A stretch of 64,000 nucleotides of DNA from Aldehydirespirator sp965204875 (GCA_965204875.1 OZ242020.1:930001-994000), one strand, 5' to 3'; shown: positions 47,303-58,294, counted from the first letter of the stretch. The notes: generated from the sequence alone by a model not told the origin. Made by a program: numbers and translations.

Positions 47303-48274
47303 CTAGCGGGCCTTGAGGGCGTCGCTCAGCTTGGGCAGGACCTTGTGGACGTCGCCGACTATGCCCAGGTCGGCGACCGCGAAGATCGGCGCCTCGGAGT
47401 CCTTGTTGATGGCGATGATGTTCTTGGAGCCCTTCATGCCGACCAGGTGCTGGGTGGCGCCGGAGATCCCGCAGGCGATGTAGACGGTGGGTTTGACGAC
47501 CTTGCCGGTCTGGCCCACCTGATAGCTGTAAGGCACCCAGCCGGCGTCCACGATGGCCCTGCTGGCGCCGGGCGCGGCACCGAGATCGGCGGCGAGGCGC
47601 TCGATCATGGCGTAGGCGTCGGCCGATCCCAGTCCCCGCCCGCCGGACACCACGATGGCGGCCTCGTCGAGCTTGGGCCCCTCGGACTCCTCCGTGAAGC
47701 GGTCGCGCACCGCGGCCGCGCCCGCGGCTCCCAACTCGGGCACCGGCAGGTCGACGACCTGCGCCGCCGCGCCGCCGACCGCGGAGGGCTCGAAGGACTT
47801 GGGCCTCACCAGCCAGATGCCCGGCCCGCCGCCGGTGAACCTTGCTGTCACGTTGTGGGTGCCGCCGAAGACCGGCTCGACTCCGAGCAGGCCGCCGTCG
47901 CCGGCCACGAGGTCGACCACGTTCGACAGCACGCCCACGTCCAGCTTCACCGACAGGCGCGCCGCCACATCGCGGCCGTCGTAGGTGGTGCCCGCCATGA
48001 TCACATCGGGGGCGTCCAGCGCGCCGCCCGAGAGCGCCGCCGCCACCGCCGAGGCAACCGGCACACCCTGCATGGCACTGCCGAGGTCGCCGGTGGCATA
48101 GACCCTCGAGGCGCCGTGGTCGCCGAGCTCGGCCGCCACCGCGGCGCCGTCGCCGCCGAAGAACACCTCGACGGTGCCGGCCAGCCGGCGTGCCTTGGCC
48201 AGCATCTCCAGCGTGATCGTGGCGACACCGCCCGCGCCGGCCTCGCCGTATACCCAGATCCGATCGATTGCCAT
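47303..48274 (-). CDS. etfA: Electron transfer flavoprotein alpha subunit
   Basis: 323 residues. The C-terminal FAD site is clear: VPYSYQVGQTGKVVKPTVYI, then GISGATQHLVGMKGSKNIIA and INKDSEAPIF. It takes electrons from acyl-CoA dehydrogenases and similar flavoenzymes and passes them to the respiratory chain. It follows etfB by 10 bp. Confidence 0.95.
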   Translation of the reverse strand: MAIDRIWVYGEAGAGGVATITLEMLAKARRLAGTVEVFFGGDGAAVAAELGDHGASRVYATGDLGSAMQGVPVASAVAAALSGGALDAPDVIMAGTTYDGRDVAARLSVKLDVGVLSNVVDLVAGDGGLLGVEPVFGGTHNVTARFTGGGPGIWLVRPKSFEPSAVGGAAAQVVDLPVPELGAAGAAAVRDRFTEESEGPKLDEAAIVVSGGRGLGSADAYAMIERLAADLGAAPGASRAIVDAGWVPYSYQVGQTGKVVKPTVYIACGISGATQHLVGMKGSKNIIAINKDSEAPIFAVADLGIVGDVHKVLPKLSDALKAR

Positions 48275-48284
48275 GCCCGCCCCC

Positions 48285-49064
48285 TCAGATGAGCTTCAAC
48301 TCTTCGAGGAAGGCCACGATTCGCTCGTGGGCATCCCCCTCGTCCTCGAACACCTCTCCCGCGGCGCGCGCCGGCGCCTCCGAGACATCGACGATCTCCT
48401 GGCCCGCGCCCGACCAGCCGGTCTGCGAGGCGTCTATGCCCAGATCAGCGATGCCGAGCTGGTCGACCGGCTTCTTCTTCGCCTGCATGATCCCCTTGAA
48501 GGACGGGTAGCGAGGCTCGACCACGCCGGCGGTCACCGACACCACGGCCGGCAGCGGGCACTCCACCAGGTCGGCGCCTGCCTCGGTCTGGCGCCGCACC
48601 GCAGCCACTCCGCCGTCGATGGAGACCTCCTTGGCGAAGGTCACCGAGGGCAGCCCCAGCAACTCGGCCACCTGTGCGGGCACCACCCCCGTATAGCCGT
48701 CGCTGGACTCCGTGGCGGCCAGCACCAGGTCGGGCCCGGCCCGCTCGATGGCCGCGGCGAGCACCTTGGCGGTGACCAGGGCATCGGAGCCCGCCAGAGC
48801 CTCGTCGCTGATCAGGGTGGCGGAGTCGGCGCCCATCGCCAGCGCGGTGCGCAGGCCGCTCGTCTCGGAGTTGGGGACCATCGACACCAGGTGCACGGAA
48901 CCCTCGCCTGCGGCCTCGGTGAGCTGCAGGGCCATCTCGACGCCGTAGGAGTCGGACTCGTCGAGGATGAGCTTTACGTTGCGCCGAAGGGTCTTGGTCT
49001 CGGGGTCGAGCGAGCCGGGATCGGCGGGATCTGGGATCTGCTTGACGCAGACGACAACCTTCAT
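48285..49064 (-). CDS. etfB: Electron transfer flavoprotein beta subunit
   Basis: 259 residues. MKVVVCVKQIPDP start, LILDESDSYGVEMALQL, and the conserved loop VVEPRYPSFKGIMQAKKKP. ATG 49064 matches the family N-terminus. First gene of etfBA; divergent from the lipid kinase gene. Confidence 0.95.
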   Translation of the reverse strand: MKVVVCVKQIPDPADPGSLDPETKTLRRNVKLILDESDSYGVEMALQLTEAAGEGSVHLVSMVPNSETSGLRTALAMGADSATLISDEALAGSDALVTAKVLAAAIERAGPDLVLAATESSDGYTGVVPAQVAELLGLPSVTFAKEVSIDGGVAAVRRQTEAGADLVECPLPAVVSVTAGVVEPRYPSFKGIMQAKKKPVDQLGIADLGIDASQTGWSGAGQEIVDVSEAPARAAGEVFEDEGDAHERIVAFLEELKLI

Positions 49065-49229
49065 GGGCGCCAAGTGTGCCAGCACCGGCGGCGAAACGAA
49101 CCCGCGCCACCCCCGAAAGTCCGCCCCGGACTGCGGGCTCTCCGCATCGACGAAACAGCAGCCTCCGTATCAAGGAGACAGCGGCCTCCGCGTCGACGAG
49201 GTGGACACGCTCTGGGAGGGCGCGAGACT

Positions 49230-50147
49230 GTGCGGGTGCGGATAACGCTGCTGGTGAACTCCGCTGCGTCCTCTGTGACTCCCCGGCGCAGGGTGGTGAT
49301 CTCCAAAGCGCTGTCCGCCGACCACGAAGTGCGGCTCGTCGAGACCGCCCGGCGCGGCCATGCGACGAGCCTGGCCCGCTCGGCCGCCGCCGACGGCGTC
49401 GATGTCGTGGTGGTGCTCGGCGGCGACGGCACGCTCAACGAGGCCGCCAACGGCCTGGCCGGCAGCGACACGGCCCTGGCGGCGCTTCCCGGGGGCAGCA
49501 CCAACGTCTTCGCCCGCATCATCGGCCTGCCCGACGACCCGATCGAGGCCGCCGGTCAGTTGCTGGACGCACTCGAACGCGGGGCCACCAGCAGGATCGG
49601 GCTAGGCGTCGCCGGCGGGCGCTACTTCCTGTTCCACTGCGGCATCGGATTCGATGCGGCGGTGGTGGAGCAGGTGGAGCGGCGCGGCCCGTGGAAGCGC
49701 TGGGCCGGGCATCCGCTGTTCATCTACGCGGCCCTCGACACCTGGCGGCGTCGCGCCATGCGTCGCCGGCCGCCGATGCGGGTGCTAGGCGCTGACGGCG
49801 AGACGCTGGCGCAGGGCCTGTTGACCGTGGTGCTCAATGCGGATCCGTACACGTACCTGGGGAGCCGCAGCCTCGAGCTCGTCCCGGAGACCACGTTGCA
49901 GGATCCCCTGGCCGCTGTGACCCTGCCCAGCTTGGCGGCGCGCCGGCTGCTGCCCGTGGCCGCACGTGCGCTCCGCTCCGGCGGATTGCGGGAGGCGCCC
50001 GGAGCGATCGTGAACACGGGCCTCCGTGAGCTGACCGTGGAAGCCGACACTGCCATGCCCTACCAGATGGACGGCGACTACCTGGGAACCTCCGAGAGGC
50101 TGCACTTCCGCTGGGCGCCCGAAGCCCTCAACCTCGTCACACCCTGA
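49230..50147 (+). CDS. Diacylglycerol kinase-family lipid kinase
   Basis: 305 residues. The catalytic glycine loop VVVVLGGDGTLNEAANGLAG and the second motif LPGGSTNVFARIIGLP are present, as is GIGFDAAVVEQVE. It phosphorylates diacylglycerol, a sphingoid base or a related lipid at the membrane. GTG 49230 has GGGAGG upstream; GTG 49236 is an alternative. Confidence 0.88.
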   Translation: MRVRITLLVNSAASSVTPRRRVVISKALSADHEVRLVETARRGHATSLARSAAADGVDVVVVLGGDGTLNEAANGLAGSDTALAALPGGSTNVFARIIGLPDDPIEAAGQLLDALERGATSRIGLGVAGGRYFLFHCGIGFDAAVVEQVERRGPWKRWAGHPLFIYAALDTWRRRAMRRRPPMRVLGADGETLAQGLLTVVLNADPYTYLGSRSLELVPETTLQDPLAAVTLPSLAARRLLPVAARALRSGGLREAPGAIVNTGLRELTVEADTAMPYQMDGDYLGTSERLHFRWAPEALNLVTP

Positions 50148-50290
50148 ACACGGCTGCTACGAGCCCTCAAGGATCCGAGGCACCCGAAACCCCGAGCCCT
50201 CGTCACACCCTGAATGCAGGCTGCGATGAGCCCTCGAAGACCCGAGGCACCCGAAACCCCGAACCTCATCACACCCGATCAGGCAGGCTG
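50127..50290. repeat. Imperfect tandem repeat of about 71 bp starting in the kinase gene end
   Basis: CTCGTCACACCCTGAA occurs at about 50132 and 50203, with a diverged third at about 50269. GAGGCACCCGAAACCCCGA occurs twice. The first unit contains the last codons and stop of the kinase gene. Confidence 0.85.
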
Positions 50291-50323
50291 CAGCGGGTCC
50301 TTGAAGATCACCGCCCTCGCCGC

Positions 50324-51007
50324 TCAGGCAGCGTCGACTAGGGCCCGGGCCACGTCGGGCACATCGGTGATCAGCCCGTCCACACCCATGGCCAGCAACT
50401 CGGCCATGCGCTCGGCCTCATTGATGGTCCAGACGTTGACCTGTAGACCCGCGTCGTGGGCGCGGCGCACGAACCCGGGATCGCACATGGAGTCGAAGGG
50501 ATGCACGGCCCACATCTCGTGGGCGCTGGCTCGGGCCACCGCCTGGGAGGGCTGGACGATCCCGCACACGAGGGCGGTTCGCACCGATGGATCCACTGAT
50601 CGCACAGCATTGACCGCATCCACATTGAACGACGACACGACGGCACGCTCGGGGCCCAGGTAAGCGGCGATCAGGCCGGCCACGGCCTCGGCAACCAGGT
50701 TGTCGCTGTCGTAGTCGGGGTCGTCCGGGAGGTTCTTGATCTCCAAGTGAACGCCCATCGGATCGCAGGCCTCGAGCGCCTCGGCAAGGCTCGGGACGTA
50801 GCCGGGCAGCTCGCCCGCTTGCATCCTGCCGATGCGGCGCCCGTCGGCCAGATGGGCGTCGTGGTGGACCACGGCGACACCGTCGATGGTGCGGCGCACA
50901 TCGAGCTCCACCCAGTCGGCGCCCAGATCGCCGGCGAGCCTGAACGCCTCCAGAGTGTTCTCACGCGCCGCGACGCCGGCCCCGCGGTGCGCGATCACTG
51001 CTGCCAC
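50324..51007 (-). CDS. Glycerophosphodiester phosphodiesterase
   Basis: 227 residues, GDPD TIM barrel. VIAHRGAGVAARENTLEAF, WVELDVRRTIDGVAVVHHD and GVHLEIKN carry the catalytic His pair and metal-binding Glu/Asp residues. It splits glycerophosphodiesters into glycerol-3-phosphate and an alcohol. GTG 51007 places the first strand at the N-terminus; the frame is open to 51139 without domain content. Confidence 0.9.
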   Translation of the reverse strand: MAAVIAHRGAGVAARENTLEAFRLAGDLGADWVELDVRRTIDGVAVVHHDAHLADGRRIGRMQAGELPGYVPSLAEALEACDPMGVHLEIKNLPDDPDYDSDNLVAEAVAGLIAAYLGPERAVVSSFNVDAVNAVRSVDPSVRTALVCGIVQPSQAVARASAHEMWAVHPFDSMCDPGFVRRAHDAGLQVNVWTINEAERMAELLAMGVDGLITDVPDVARALVDAA

Positions 51008-51231
51008 CGCGGCAGTCTCGCACACACTGGCCAACTGCGGGAATCGCCGACGCCCGCGCGCGACCGGCAGGCACGAAACCTCGGCCCGGGGTCGTGGCGT
51101 GGGAAGCGGCCCCCGGCCGACCCGACACCGGCGCGGCATTCACCTGGGAGACTGCGAGGTGCCGCGGCCTCCGCCGCGCGGCCCCGGCGAGGCCGAGTGG
51201 CCCGGCCAGGCCGAGCGTCGCCGCGGCCCCG

Positions 51232-51459
51232 TCAGCCGAACCCGATCGGGTTGGAGCTTGACGGGTCTATCTCGACATGGGTGAGCCGTGACGAGGCCAC
51301 AGCCACCTCCCGGCCCCTGGCGTCGGTGAGCCACAGCACCGCGGACTTGCCCCGCAGCGCAGCCTCGACCGCGGCCTTCAGCGCCTCGCGGTCGGTGTCG
51401 TCGGACAAGGTCACCTTCACCGGCTGGGAGTTGTCGGCTATGCCGAGTCGTAGATCCAC
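51232..51459 (-). CDS. DUF3107 protein
   Basis: 75-residue actinobacterial small protein of unknown function. MDLRLGIADNSQPVKVTLSD, an AAVEAALRGKSAVLWLTDAR segment and a final THVEID strand match the family. Near-standard length. Confidence 0.8.
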   Translation of the reverse strand: MDLRLGIADNSQPVKVTLSDDTDREALKAAVEAALRGKSAVLWLTDARGREVAVASSRLTHVEIDPSSSNPIGFG

Positions 51460-51587
51460 GCTTTACCTCCTGATCTCCACAGGCTCTCTGGCCGTCTCGG
51501 TTCCCCGCTGTTCGGTGCCGGGACTCCGCAGGCTCCGACTGTGGGCTTGGGGTTGGGGGCAGGATGCCGCCCCTTGAGCCTTGCGCC

Positions 51588-52733
<1,146 letters not shown>

Positions 52734-52744
52734 AGGCTAACGGC

Positions 52745-53251
52745 GTGGCCGGAGCGCCCCTCAGCCAGACGCCGGTGCTCTACCTCGTCCGCCATGCCGA
52801 CGCCGGCAGCCGGTCCGGGTGGCGGGGCGACGACCAGTTGCGGCCCCTCGACGACCGGGGCCGAGCCCAGGCCGAGGCGCTCGCGGCGGCGCTTGCACCC
52901 CGACCGGTCAAGCGCATCCTGTCGAGTCCGGCTGCGCGCTGCACGGGAACGGTCGAGCCGCTGGCTCGTGAGCTGGGGCTGGAGGTGCGGACCGCTGAAG
53001 AGTTGTGCGAGGGGAGCCACCCCGCCGATGCGCTGCGGCTGATGGGTGCGCTGGCCACTGAGGACGGCGACTCGGTGCTCTGCAGCCACGGCGATGTCAT
53101 CCCCGGCGTGCTGTGGATGCTCGGACGGGGTGGCGTTGACCTTCCCGACCTGGGCCGCTGCAAGAAGGCCTCGATCTGGGAACTTGCGGTCGAGGACGGC
53201 CAAGTGCTCGCAGGCACGTACCGGCACCCACGCACCTTCGGCGCCGCCTAA
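52745..53251 (+). CDS. Histidine phosphatase, SixA-like
   Basis: 168 residues. The phosphohistidine nucleophile is in LYLVRHADAG, LDDRGRAQAEALA and ILSSPAARCTGTVEPLA follow, and the second His is in VLCSHGDV. SixA removes phosphate from histidine phosphotransfer domains; the substrate here is not known. GTG start, 11 bp from the divergent mrp start codon. Confidence 0.85.
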   Translation: MAGAPLSQTPVLYLVRHADAGSRSGWRGDDQLRPLDDRGRAQAEALAAALAPRPVKRILSSPAARCTGTVEPLARELGLEVRTAEELCEGSHPADALRLMGALATEDGDSVLCSHGDVIPGVLWMLGRGGVDLPDLGRCKKASIWELAVEDGQVLAGTYRHPRTFGAA

Positions 53252-53323
53252 CCCGCGCTGCCAACCCGGAGGGCGCTACATCAGCCCTCGACCAAGCCAG
53301 GCAGAATTTCGATTGCGGTGGCG

Positions 53324-53507
53324 TCAGGTATCGAGCCCGAACATTTCAGCGGCCTTGCGACCTCCGAGGACGATGATGGCCGCAGCGATGGCCTCTCGCT
53401 TACCGCCACCGGCGTCGGCTGCTGCCGTCCTCGTGGCCGACGCCCTGCAACTCGGCTTGCCGACGCTCGTCGAGGTGGACGGGACGGGCGGTGCGGGTGG
53501 TAGGCAT
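53324..53507 (-). pseudogene. Small RHH-like (antitoxin-type) gene with one frameshift
   Basis: ATG 53507 has a GGAGGAG ribosome site and encodes MPTTRTARPVHLDERRQAEL, then GHEDGSS, resembling a ribbon-helix-helix N-terminus. The frame stops at 53400, but another frame continues KREAIAAAIIVLGGRKAAEM and ends FGLDT at 53324. One indel around 53420 would join them. The rest of 53252-53641 shows no gene. Confidence 0.4.
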
Positions 53508-53641
53508 GGACTCCTCCACTTGTCGACGGGCTGCCTGCTCCAACACTAGGCCAGCCCGCACGCGGGAGGGCATCCGGCGAAATGCGCCGGGCGAGCGCTT
53601 CGCGTTCCCCGGCAACCGACCTGGCAGGACTAATGTTGCGG

Positions 53642-54235
53642 TTAGGCCGTGTAGTGGGCGGGCCGGGAGAACACTTCGGTGACGAGCGGAACGAAGGCCT
53701 GCAATGGCAGGTCGTCGTAGCCGGGGTCGAAGCAGTTCTGGTCGTAGCAGGCGCAGAAGTCGACGCAGCGGTCGTAGTGGGGCGACTCGGCGCAGCGCTC
53801 CCGTGCGTTGCGGTCACCGCCGAGGTGGTGGAAGTAGTAGTAGCCCTGGAACAGCCCGTGATGCCGGACCACCCAGGCGGTCTCCTCGCTCACATAGGGT
53901 GCCAGGATGGCGGCTGCCGCCGCACTGTGGTTGTCGGGGGCCAGCACGTCGCCGATGTCGTGCAGCAGCGCGGCCACCACGAACTCGCCGGGCTCGCCGT
54001 TGCGCAACGCCCGGGTGGCCGACTGGCGGCAGTGGCGCAACCGGTCGATCCGGTATCCGAGCTTGGGGCCGCCCAGCAGCCGCATCGTCGACATCAGGTG
54101 GGGCACCAGCGTCTCTCGGGCGTGGCTCTCATATAGCTCTGTGAGCCGTGCGTAGTCGGTGGCTGTGCCGTGCGCCATCTCGGTCCAGCCGACCGTGAAG
54201 GCGTCGCTGATGGCAGGGGTGGACGTGTCGACCAT
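53642..54235 (-). CDS. HD-domain protein, possible mixed-valent diiron oxygenase
   Basis: 197 residues. HD motif AALLHDIGDVLAPDNHS, preceding His in RHCRQSATRA, then WVVRHHGLFQGYY and CYDQNCFDPGYDDLPLQAF. The pattern resembles PhnZ/TmpB-like HD oxygenases that cleave C-P or C-C bonds more than nucleotide phosphohydrolases. Substrate unknown. Monocistronic. Confidence 0.7.
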   Translation of the reverse strand: MVDTSTPAISDAFTVGWTEMAHGTATDYARLTELYESHARETLVPHLMSTMRLLGGPKLGYRIDRLRHCRQSATRALRNGEPGEFVVAALLHDIGDVLAPDNHSAAAAAILAPYVSEETAWVVRHHGLFQGYYYFHHLGGDRNARERCAESPHYDRCVDFCACYDQNCFDPGYDDLPLQAFVPLVTEVFSRPAHYTA

Positions 54236-54377
54236 CGAAGCGCTCGCTCTCTCCCGCAGGCAGACCCCGCCGGGCGTCGCTGGTGCGACCGAGGTTACTG
54301 CCTTTGAGCAGTTTGGGCGGTCGACCGGCCTTCGAGCAGGTGACGCCTACGCCGGAGCCGAGGGGCTGCGCTCGGCG

Positions 54378-55913
54378 CTACCCGCCGACGATCTCGGCTC
54401 CGGTGTAGAAGGCGGCCGCGGCGAACCAGAAGGTATCGAGGTGCTCCACCGGCTGCAGGCCTCCGGAGGCACCGATGCGTCGTCCCAGGATGTCGTAGGC
54501 GTCGCCGTTCTCGGCGTCCACGAAACCGCCGCCTCCGGGGGCGGGCTCGAGCCTGATCTCGCGGCCGTCGACGATGCGGTCGAACACTCCGGTCGCGCCC
54601 ACGTCGCGGCCCTCGGCGATCACGCTGGTGTCCAGGGCGCTGGCCGTGCCCGGCTCGTAAAGGACGACCAGCTCGCGCCCGCCCACGGTCACCGGCACGA
54701 CACGCCGCTCGGACAGCACGTCGTGGGGCACGACCGTGCCCTCGCCGCCCGCCCGCAGCGCCACCACCCGGGTCATCGGGTCGAGCCGGTCGTCATAGGG
54801 GCCGCCGAACAGGAAGGGCGTGCCGTCGGGGTTGTCGTAGAAGTCGTAGGGGTTCTGCCCGTAGCGGCGCGCGTGGCCGGTGTCGGCGCTCAGCACCAGA
54901 CCGCCGGGGTGCGCCGAAAGGAACGACGCGAACGACACGGTCTGCACTGGGAACAGGTCGAGCCGGGTGCCCGTGAGGTGCCCGGCCACCGCCTCGCCGG
55001 TGTAGTGGGACCACAGGCTCTCGGTCTGGCGGTCATACATCACCAGCGACGAGTTCAGCAGCGCCCCGGAGGTGCCGAAGTCGAGGATCCGCCCGGCGGC
55101 GCGGCGGCCATAGGCGACGGCCGAGTTGCACAGCGGGCAGTACGAGACGGTGACGGGCACGCCGCCGACGGTGCCGTTGACGAGCTCGTGCCAGGTCATG
55201 ATGCGCAGCGGGTAGGCGCGGGCATCGCCGTTGACGTCGAGGGCCAGCACCGGCTCCACGGGCGGCAGCCAGTCCACCTCCCCCGCCGGCTCGAACTCCG
55301 GATCGTCGAGGGCCGGGATCGCGTCGGGCGGCACCACGGCGCGGATCTCCGCCAGGCCGATCAGCGGCTCGGGATGCCCGGCGTCGTCGGGGTCGCGCAG
55401 GGCGCTGGGCACGTCCTCGCGCGGCGTGGACTCGATAGGTCCGCTGCCGACGGCATCCCCGGACACGTCGGGAGTCGAAGCCGCCGTATCGGCTGTGCCC
55501 CCACCGCCTGGATCAGCGGTCGCGTCACCAGTGGTCGTGTCATTCGAGGCTGACGCCTCCGGTCCAGCGGTCGTGTCCGCTGTGGCGTCTGTCTCCGGCC
55601 CATCGGTTGTGTCAGGCTCGGCCGCCGCGCCGGGCGACGGCGCGGCGGGGTCGAGTTCACTGTCCCCCTGCTCAGCGGGCACGTCCCCGCCAGGGACCGC
55701 AACCCGCTCACTGTCGCCGGATGCGGCCCCGGCAGCACTGTCGAGCGGGTCGGCGGACACAGACCCGGCACTAGCGGGCTCGGCACCCGTGCCGGAACCC
55801 TGCGTGCCGCCCGAGGATCCGCTGCATGCGAAGGCCGCAGCAGCAATGGCAGCCGCAGCCAGTCCCAAAATGATCGAACTGGAACCCGTCAAGGTCTTGC
55901 CGCCCATCAGCAC
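54378..55913 (-). CDS. DUF3179-domain lipoprotein
   Basis: 511 residues. The signal peptide ends in a lipobox-like AAAFAC. A disordered Ser/Thr/Asp/Pro-rich linker of about 140 residues follows, then the DUF3179 domain: YPLRIMTWHELVNGTVGGVP, VSYCPLCNSAVAYGR with its CPLC pair, DFGTSGALLNSSLVMYDR and SLWSHYTGEAVAG. Likely displayed on the cell surface; the function of the family is unknown. Confidence 0.88.
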   Translation of the reverse strand: MLMGGKTLTGSSSIILGLAAAAIAAAAFACSGSSGGTQGSGTGAEPASAGSVSADPLDSAAGAASGDSERVAVPGGDVPAEQGDSELDPAAPSPGAAAEPDTTDGPETDATADTTAGPEASASNDTTTGDATADPGGGGTADTAASTPDVSGDAVGSGPIESTPREDVPSALRDPDDAGHPEPLIGLAEIRAVVPPDAIPALDDPEFEPAGEVDWLPPVEPVLALDVNGDARAYPLRIMTWHELVNGTVGGVPVTVSYCPLCNSAVAYGRRAAGRILDFGTSGALLNSSLVMYDRQTESLWSHYTGEAVAGHLTGTRLDLFPVQTVSFASFLSAHPGGLVLSADTGHARRYGQNPYDFYDNPDGTPFLFGGPYDDRLDPMTRVVALRAGGEGTVVPHDVLSERRVVPVTVGGRELVVLYEPGTASALDTSVIAEGRDVGATGVFDRIVDGREIRLEPAPGGGGFVDAENGDAYDILGRRIGASGGLQPVEHLDTFWFAAAAFYTGAEIVGG

Positions 55914-56113
55914 AGCAACCTAACCCCACCTGTGCCCCAGCGGCCGCGCGACTCGCAGGGTGGCCGAGGCGTGGCCGGTCACCCGTCCCAACCTGCGCCT
56001 CGGCTTCGTCTTGGCGTTGCCCCGAGGCGTACCGTTAGGTTATGCGGTGTATTGCCGCTGTACGTGACCGACTGCTGAGGCAGCGCAACAGAAGAACCAA
56101 GGAGTCCTCCGTG

Positions 56114-57259
56114 ATGCATTCAAGTCGAGGAGCGCTGCCGGTTAGCGCATCGTGGCGCGCGCTGGTCGCGCTGACAGCTCTGGCGGCGTTGCTGGCACCA
56201 GCAGCCACCATCCAAGCCCAAACCGGCGCACAACCTCAGGGCGCCTTCAGCGACGACGACGGCAGCGTGCACGAGCCCGCTCTGAACGCACTGGCCGGCA
56301 AGGGCTACCTGGCCGGAACCGAGTGCGCCCCGAACCGGATATGTCCCGGTCGAGCGCTGCAGCGCTGGGAGCTCGCGGTGTGGCTGGGACGCGCCCTCAC
56401 CGGCGCTGTCGAGCCAGCGGCCGTATCTCGCTCGCGTTTCGCGGACGTGGACCCCGAACAGTGGTGGGCCGCGCATGTGGAGCGATTCGCCGAACTCGAG
56501 GTCACGACGGGATGCCGGGCCTACCCCTTCGACTACTGCCCTGACGACGCAGTCACCCGAGCCCAGATGGCCACCTTCCTGGTGAGGGCGTTGAAGCTCC
56601 CACCGGGGCCCCCTGCCGGCTTCAGCGACACTGCCGACACCTTTCACGCAGCCAACATCGACGCCCTCGCAGCCGCGGGACTCACCCGAGGCTGCCGGAC
56701 GAGCCCGTTGAGCTACTGCCCCCACGCGCCAGTGACCCGTGCCCAGATGGCCACCTTCATCACCAGAGCCGCGAGCCGCCTGCCGTTCGCGCCACCGGCG
56801 TCCACGACGACGACGACAACAACAACAACAACGACGACGACAACTACCACCATCGCGGCCGCCACAGACCCGATCACCGCAGCCGAGGCCGAGATGGCGG
56901 CCCTCGTGAACCAGCTGCGCCTGAGCCTGGGACTCGATGAACTCACTTACCACAACGACTTGGCGGCCGTGGCCCGAGGGTGGTCGGAGACGATGGCGGA
57001 CACAGGAATGTTCAAGCACAATCCGAACTTCTCCCAGCAGTACCCGCCGGGCTGGACTCACGCATCCGAGAACATCGCTTGGTCTTCCGGCTACGGCTCC
57101 CTCCAAAGACACACTCGCGTATCTTTCGACGGACTCGTGAACAGCCCAGGGCACTACAGGAACATGACCAATCCCAACATCACCCACGTAGGCGTGGGCG
57201 TGGCCGTTTCCGCTGGCGACAAATATTGGGTAACCCAGAACTTCGCTAGCTACCCGTAA
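56114..57259 (+). CDS. Cell-surface protein: three SLH-type repeats, Thr linker, CAP domain
   Basis: 381 residues. Signal peptide (ALVALTALAALLAPAATIQA), then three SLH-like repeats (FSDDDGSVHEPALNALAGKG; FADVDPEQWWAAHVERFAEL; FSDTADTFHAANIDALAAAG), each followed by a CR/CPxxxVTRAQMATFL-type segment with paired Cys. A pure poly-Thr linker of about 16 residues leads to a CAP/SCP domain with WTHASENIAW and HYRNMTNPNITHVGVGV. The SLH part should anchor it to the cell wall. ATG 56114 has AAGGAG upstream. Confidence 0.88.
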   Translation: MHSSRGALPVSASWRALVALTALAALLAPAATIQAQTGAQPQGAFSDDDGSVHEPALNALAGKGYLAGTECAPNRICPGRALQRWELAVWLGRALTGAVEPAAVSRSRFADVDPEQWWAAHVERFAELEVTTGCRAYPFDYCPDDAVTRAQMATFLVRALKLPPGPPAGFSDTADTFHAANIDALAAAGLTRGCRTSPLSYCPHAPVTRAQMATFITRAASRLPFAPPASTTTTTTTTTTTTTTTTIAAATDPITAAEAEMAALVNQLRLSLGLDELTYHNDLAAVARGWSETMADTGMFKHNPNFSQQYPPGWTHASENIAWSSGYGSLQRHTRVSFDGLVNSPGHYRNMTNPNITHVGVGVAVSAGDKYWVTQNFASYP

Positions 57260-57298
57260 TCCTGGACACACCCCTGGCGCACCCTGCCCTGAAGCGTC

Positions 57299-57730
57299 TC
57301 ATTGTTCCCCCACTTTGTGCATTAGCTGAATCATATCCACCAGTCCTTCCATGTGCGCGACTTGTGCCGGTGTCGGCGGAGCATCCCAATCATAGTCCAC
57401 TAGGTCTTTCCAGTGTCTAGCGCCTCTCGCGTCATACGGGTGCGGCGATAGGTAGGGGTTGTAGTCGTCGTATCGGCAATACAAATGGCGCGACACTTTG
57501 CCGGTGCGTTCCCAGTGTCTGTAGGCTCGGCGTAGTTCTCGCCGTTCGCTGCCTGTTTTGGCATTTGAGCGTTTGATGTCGTAGTGCATTGCGACCTTGA
57601 AGATGGTAGACTGCTCAGCAGGGAGCACTTCTAGCAGGTCGAGTGTGCCCGGAATGCACATCATCCGTGCTGCGCTTACCGCTCGAATCATGGCGTGCAT
57701 GTAGTCTTGAAACGAGTTATCGCTGATCAT
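57299..57730 (-). CDS. Hypothetical protein
   Basis: 143 residues, MISDNSFQDYMHAMIRAVSA onward, Tyr/Arg/Asp-rich in the middle (RHLYCRYDDYNPYLSPHPYD). ATG 57730 has AGGAG 8 bp upstream, and codon choice is less GC-rich than in the core genes. No family recognised. Confidence 0.6.
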   Translation of the reverse strand: MISDNSFQDYMHAMIRAVSAARMMCIPGTLDLLEVLPAEQSTIFKVAMHYDIKRSNAKTGSERRELRRAYRHWERTGKVSRHLYCRYDDYNPYLSPHPYDARGARHWKDLVDYDWDAPPTPAQVAHMEGLVDMIQLMHKVGEQ

Positions 57731-57741
57731 TTACATTGCTC

Positions 57742-58294
57742 CTATGCTACGCTAGTTACCCGCGATTTGCGGTGCAGCCACTCTTCTGACTGTTTCACTT
57801 CCTCATAATCCCAGCCCCCAACATATCGCACACCAACCAATCCACTGTTCACGCCAAGGCACATAGCCGCCCCGGAACTGGGGTGCAGTCGCAGATTTCG
57901 AAGTCTCCCAGCATTCGGCAAGCGGGGCCGACACCACTGAAGTTGATGTGAACTTTCACCTGCATGCCGCCCTACGGCGAACAGTTCTGACGGCATTGGA
58001 CATTCACAATACCCGCTCCAAGCGAATACGACGTCATAGTTGGCGTCCGCGCCTGCTAAGTGGGACCGAGCGACCTCTGAGATCCGCTTAGGTCGGGCGA
58101 GCGAGTTAGATTCGTGATGGCGGTGACCATCGTGCTCGCCGGGTGAGGGTCGATGCCGGTTAGCGGTTAGGTGGATTGCTAGCGATTGGGGGGGCCTGCG
58201 CAGCGAGTGAAAGGCGCGCTGAATCCAGAACTTCACCCGCCACGACACGCAACTGCAAAGTCGGAGGCGGGGTGATCTCAAGAGTTTCGCTCAT
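57742..58294 (-). pseudogene. Decayed or mixed-frame coding region upstream of 57299-57730
   Basis: No single frame is convincing. A 44-codon ORF, 58160-58294 (MSETLEITPPPTLQLRVVAG onward), looks like a gene start. A second frame ending at 57742 contains GADANYDVVFAWSGYCECPM and YVGGWDYEEVKQSEEWLHRK. A third short ORF gives MQVKVHINFSGVGPACRMLG. Either small overlapping genes or one gene broken by indels. The downstream hypothetical gene starts 12 bp after this frame. Confidence 0.35.

Noticed and set aside
53281..53817. 178-codon minus-strand frame
   Set aside because: Thr/Pro/Arg-rich shadow of the HD-domain gene and intergenic DNA; the RHH-like frames with a real ribosome site explain this part better.
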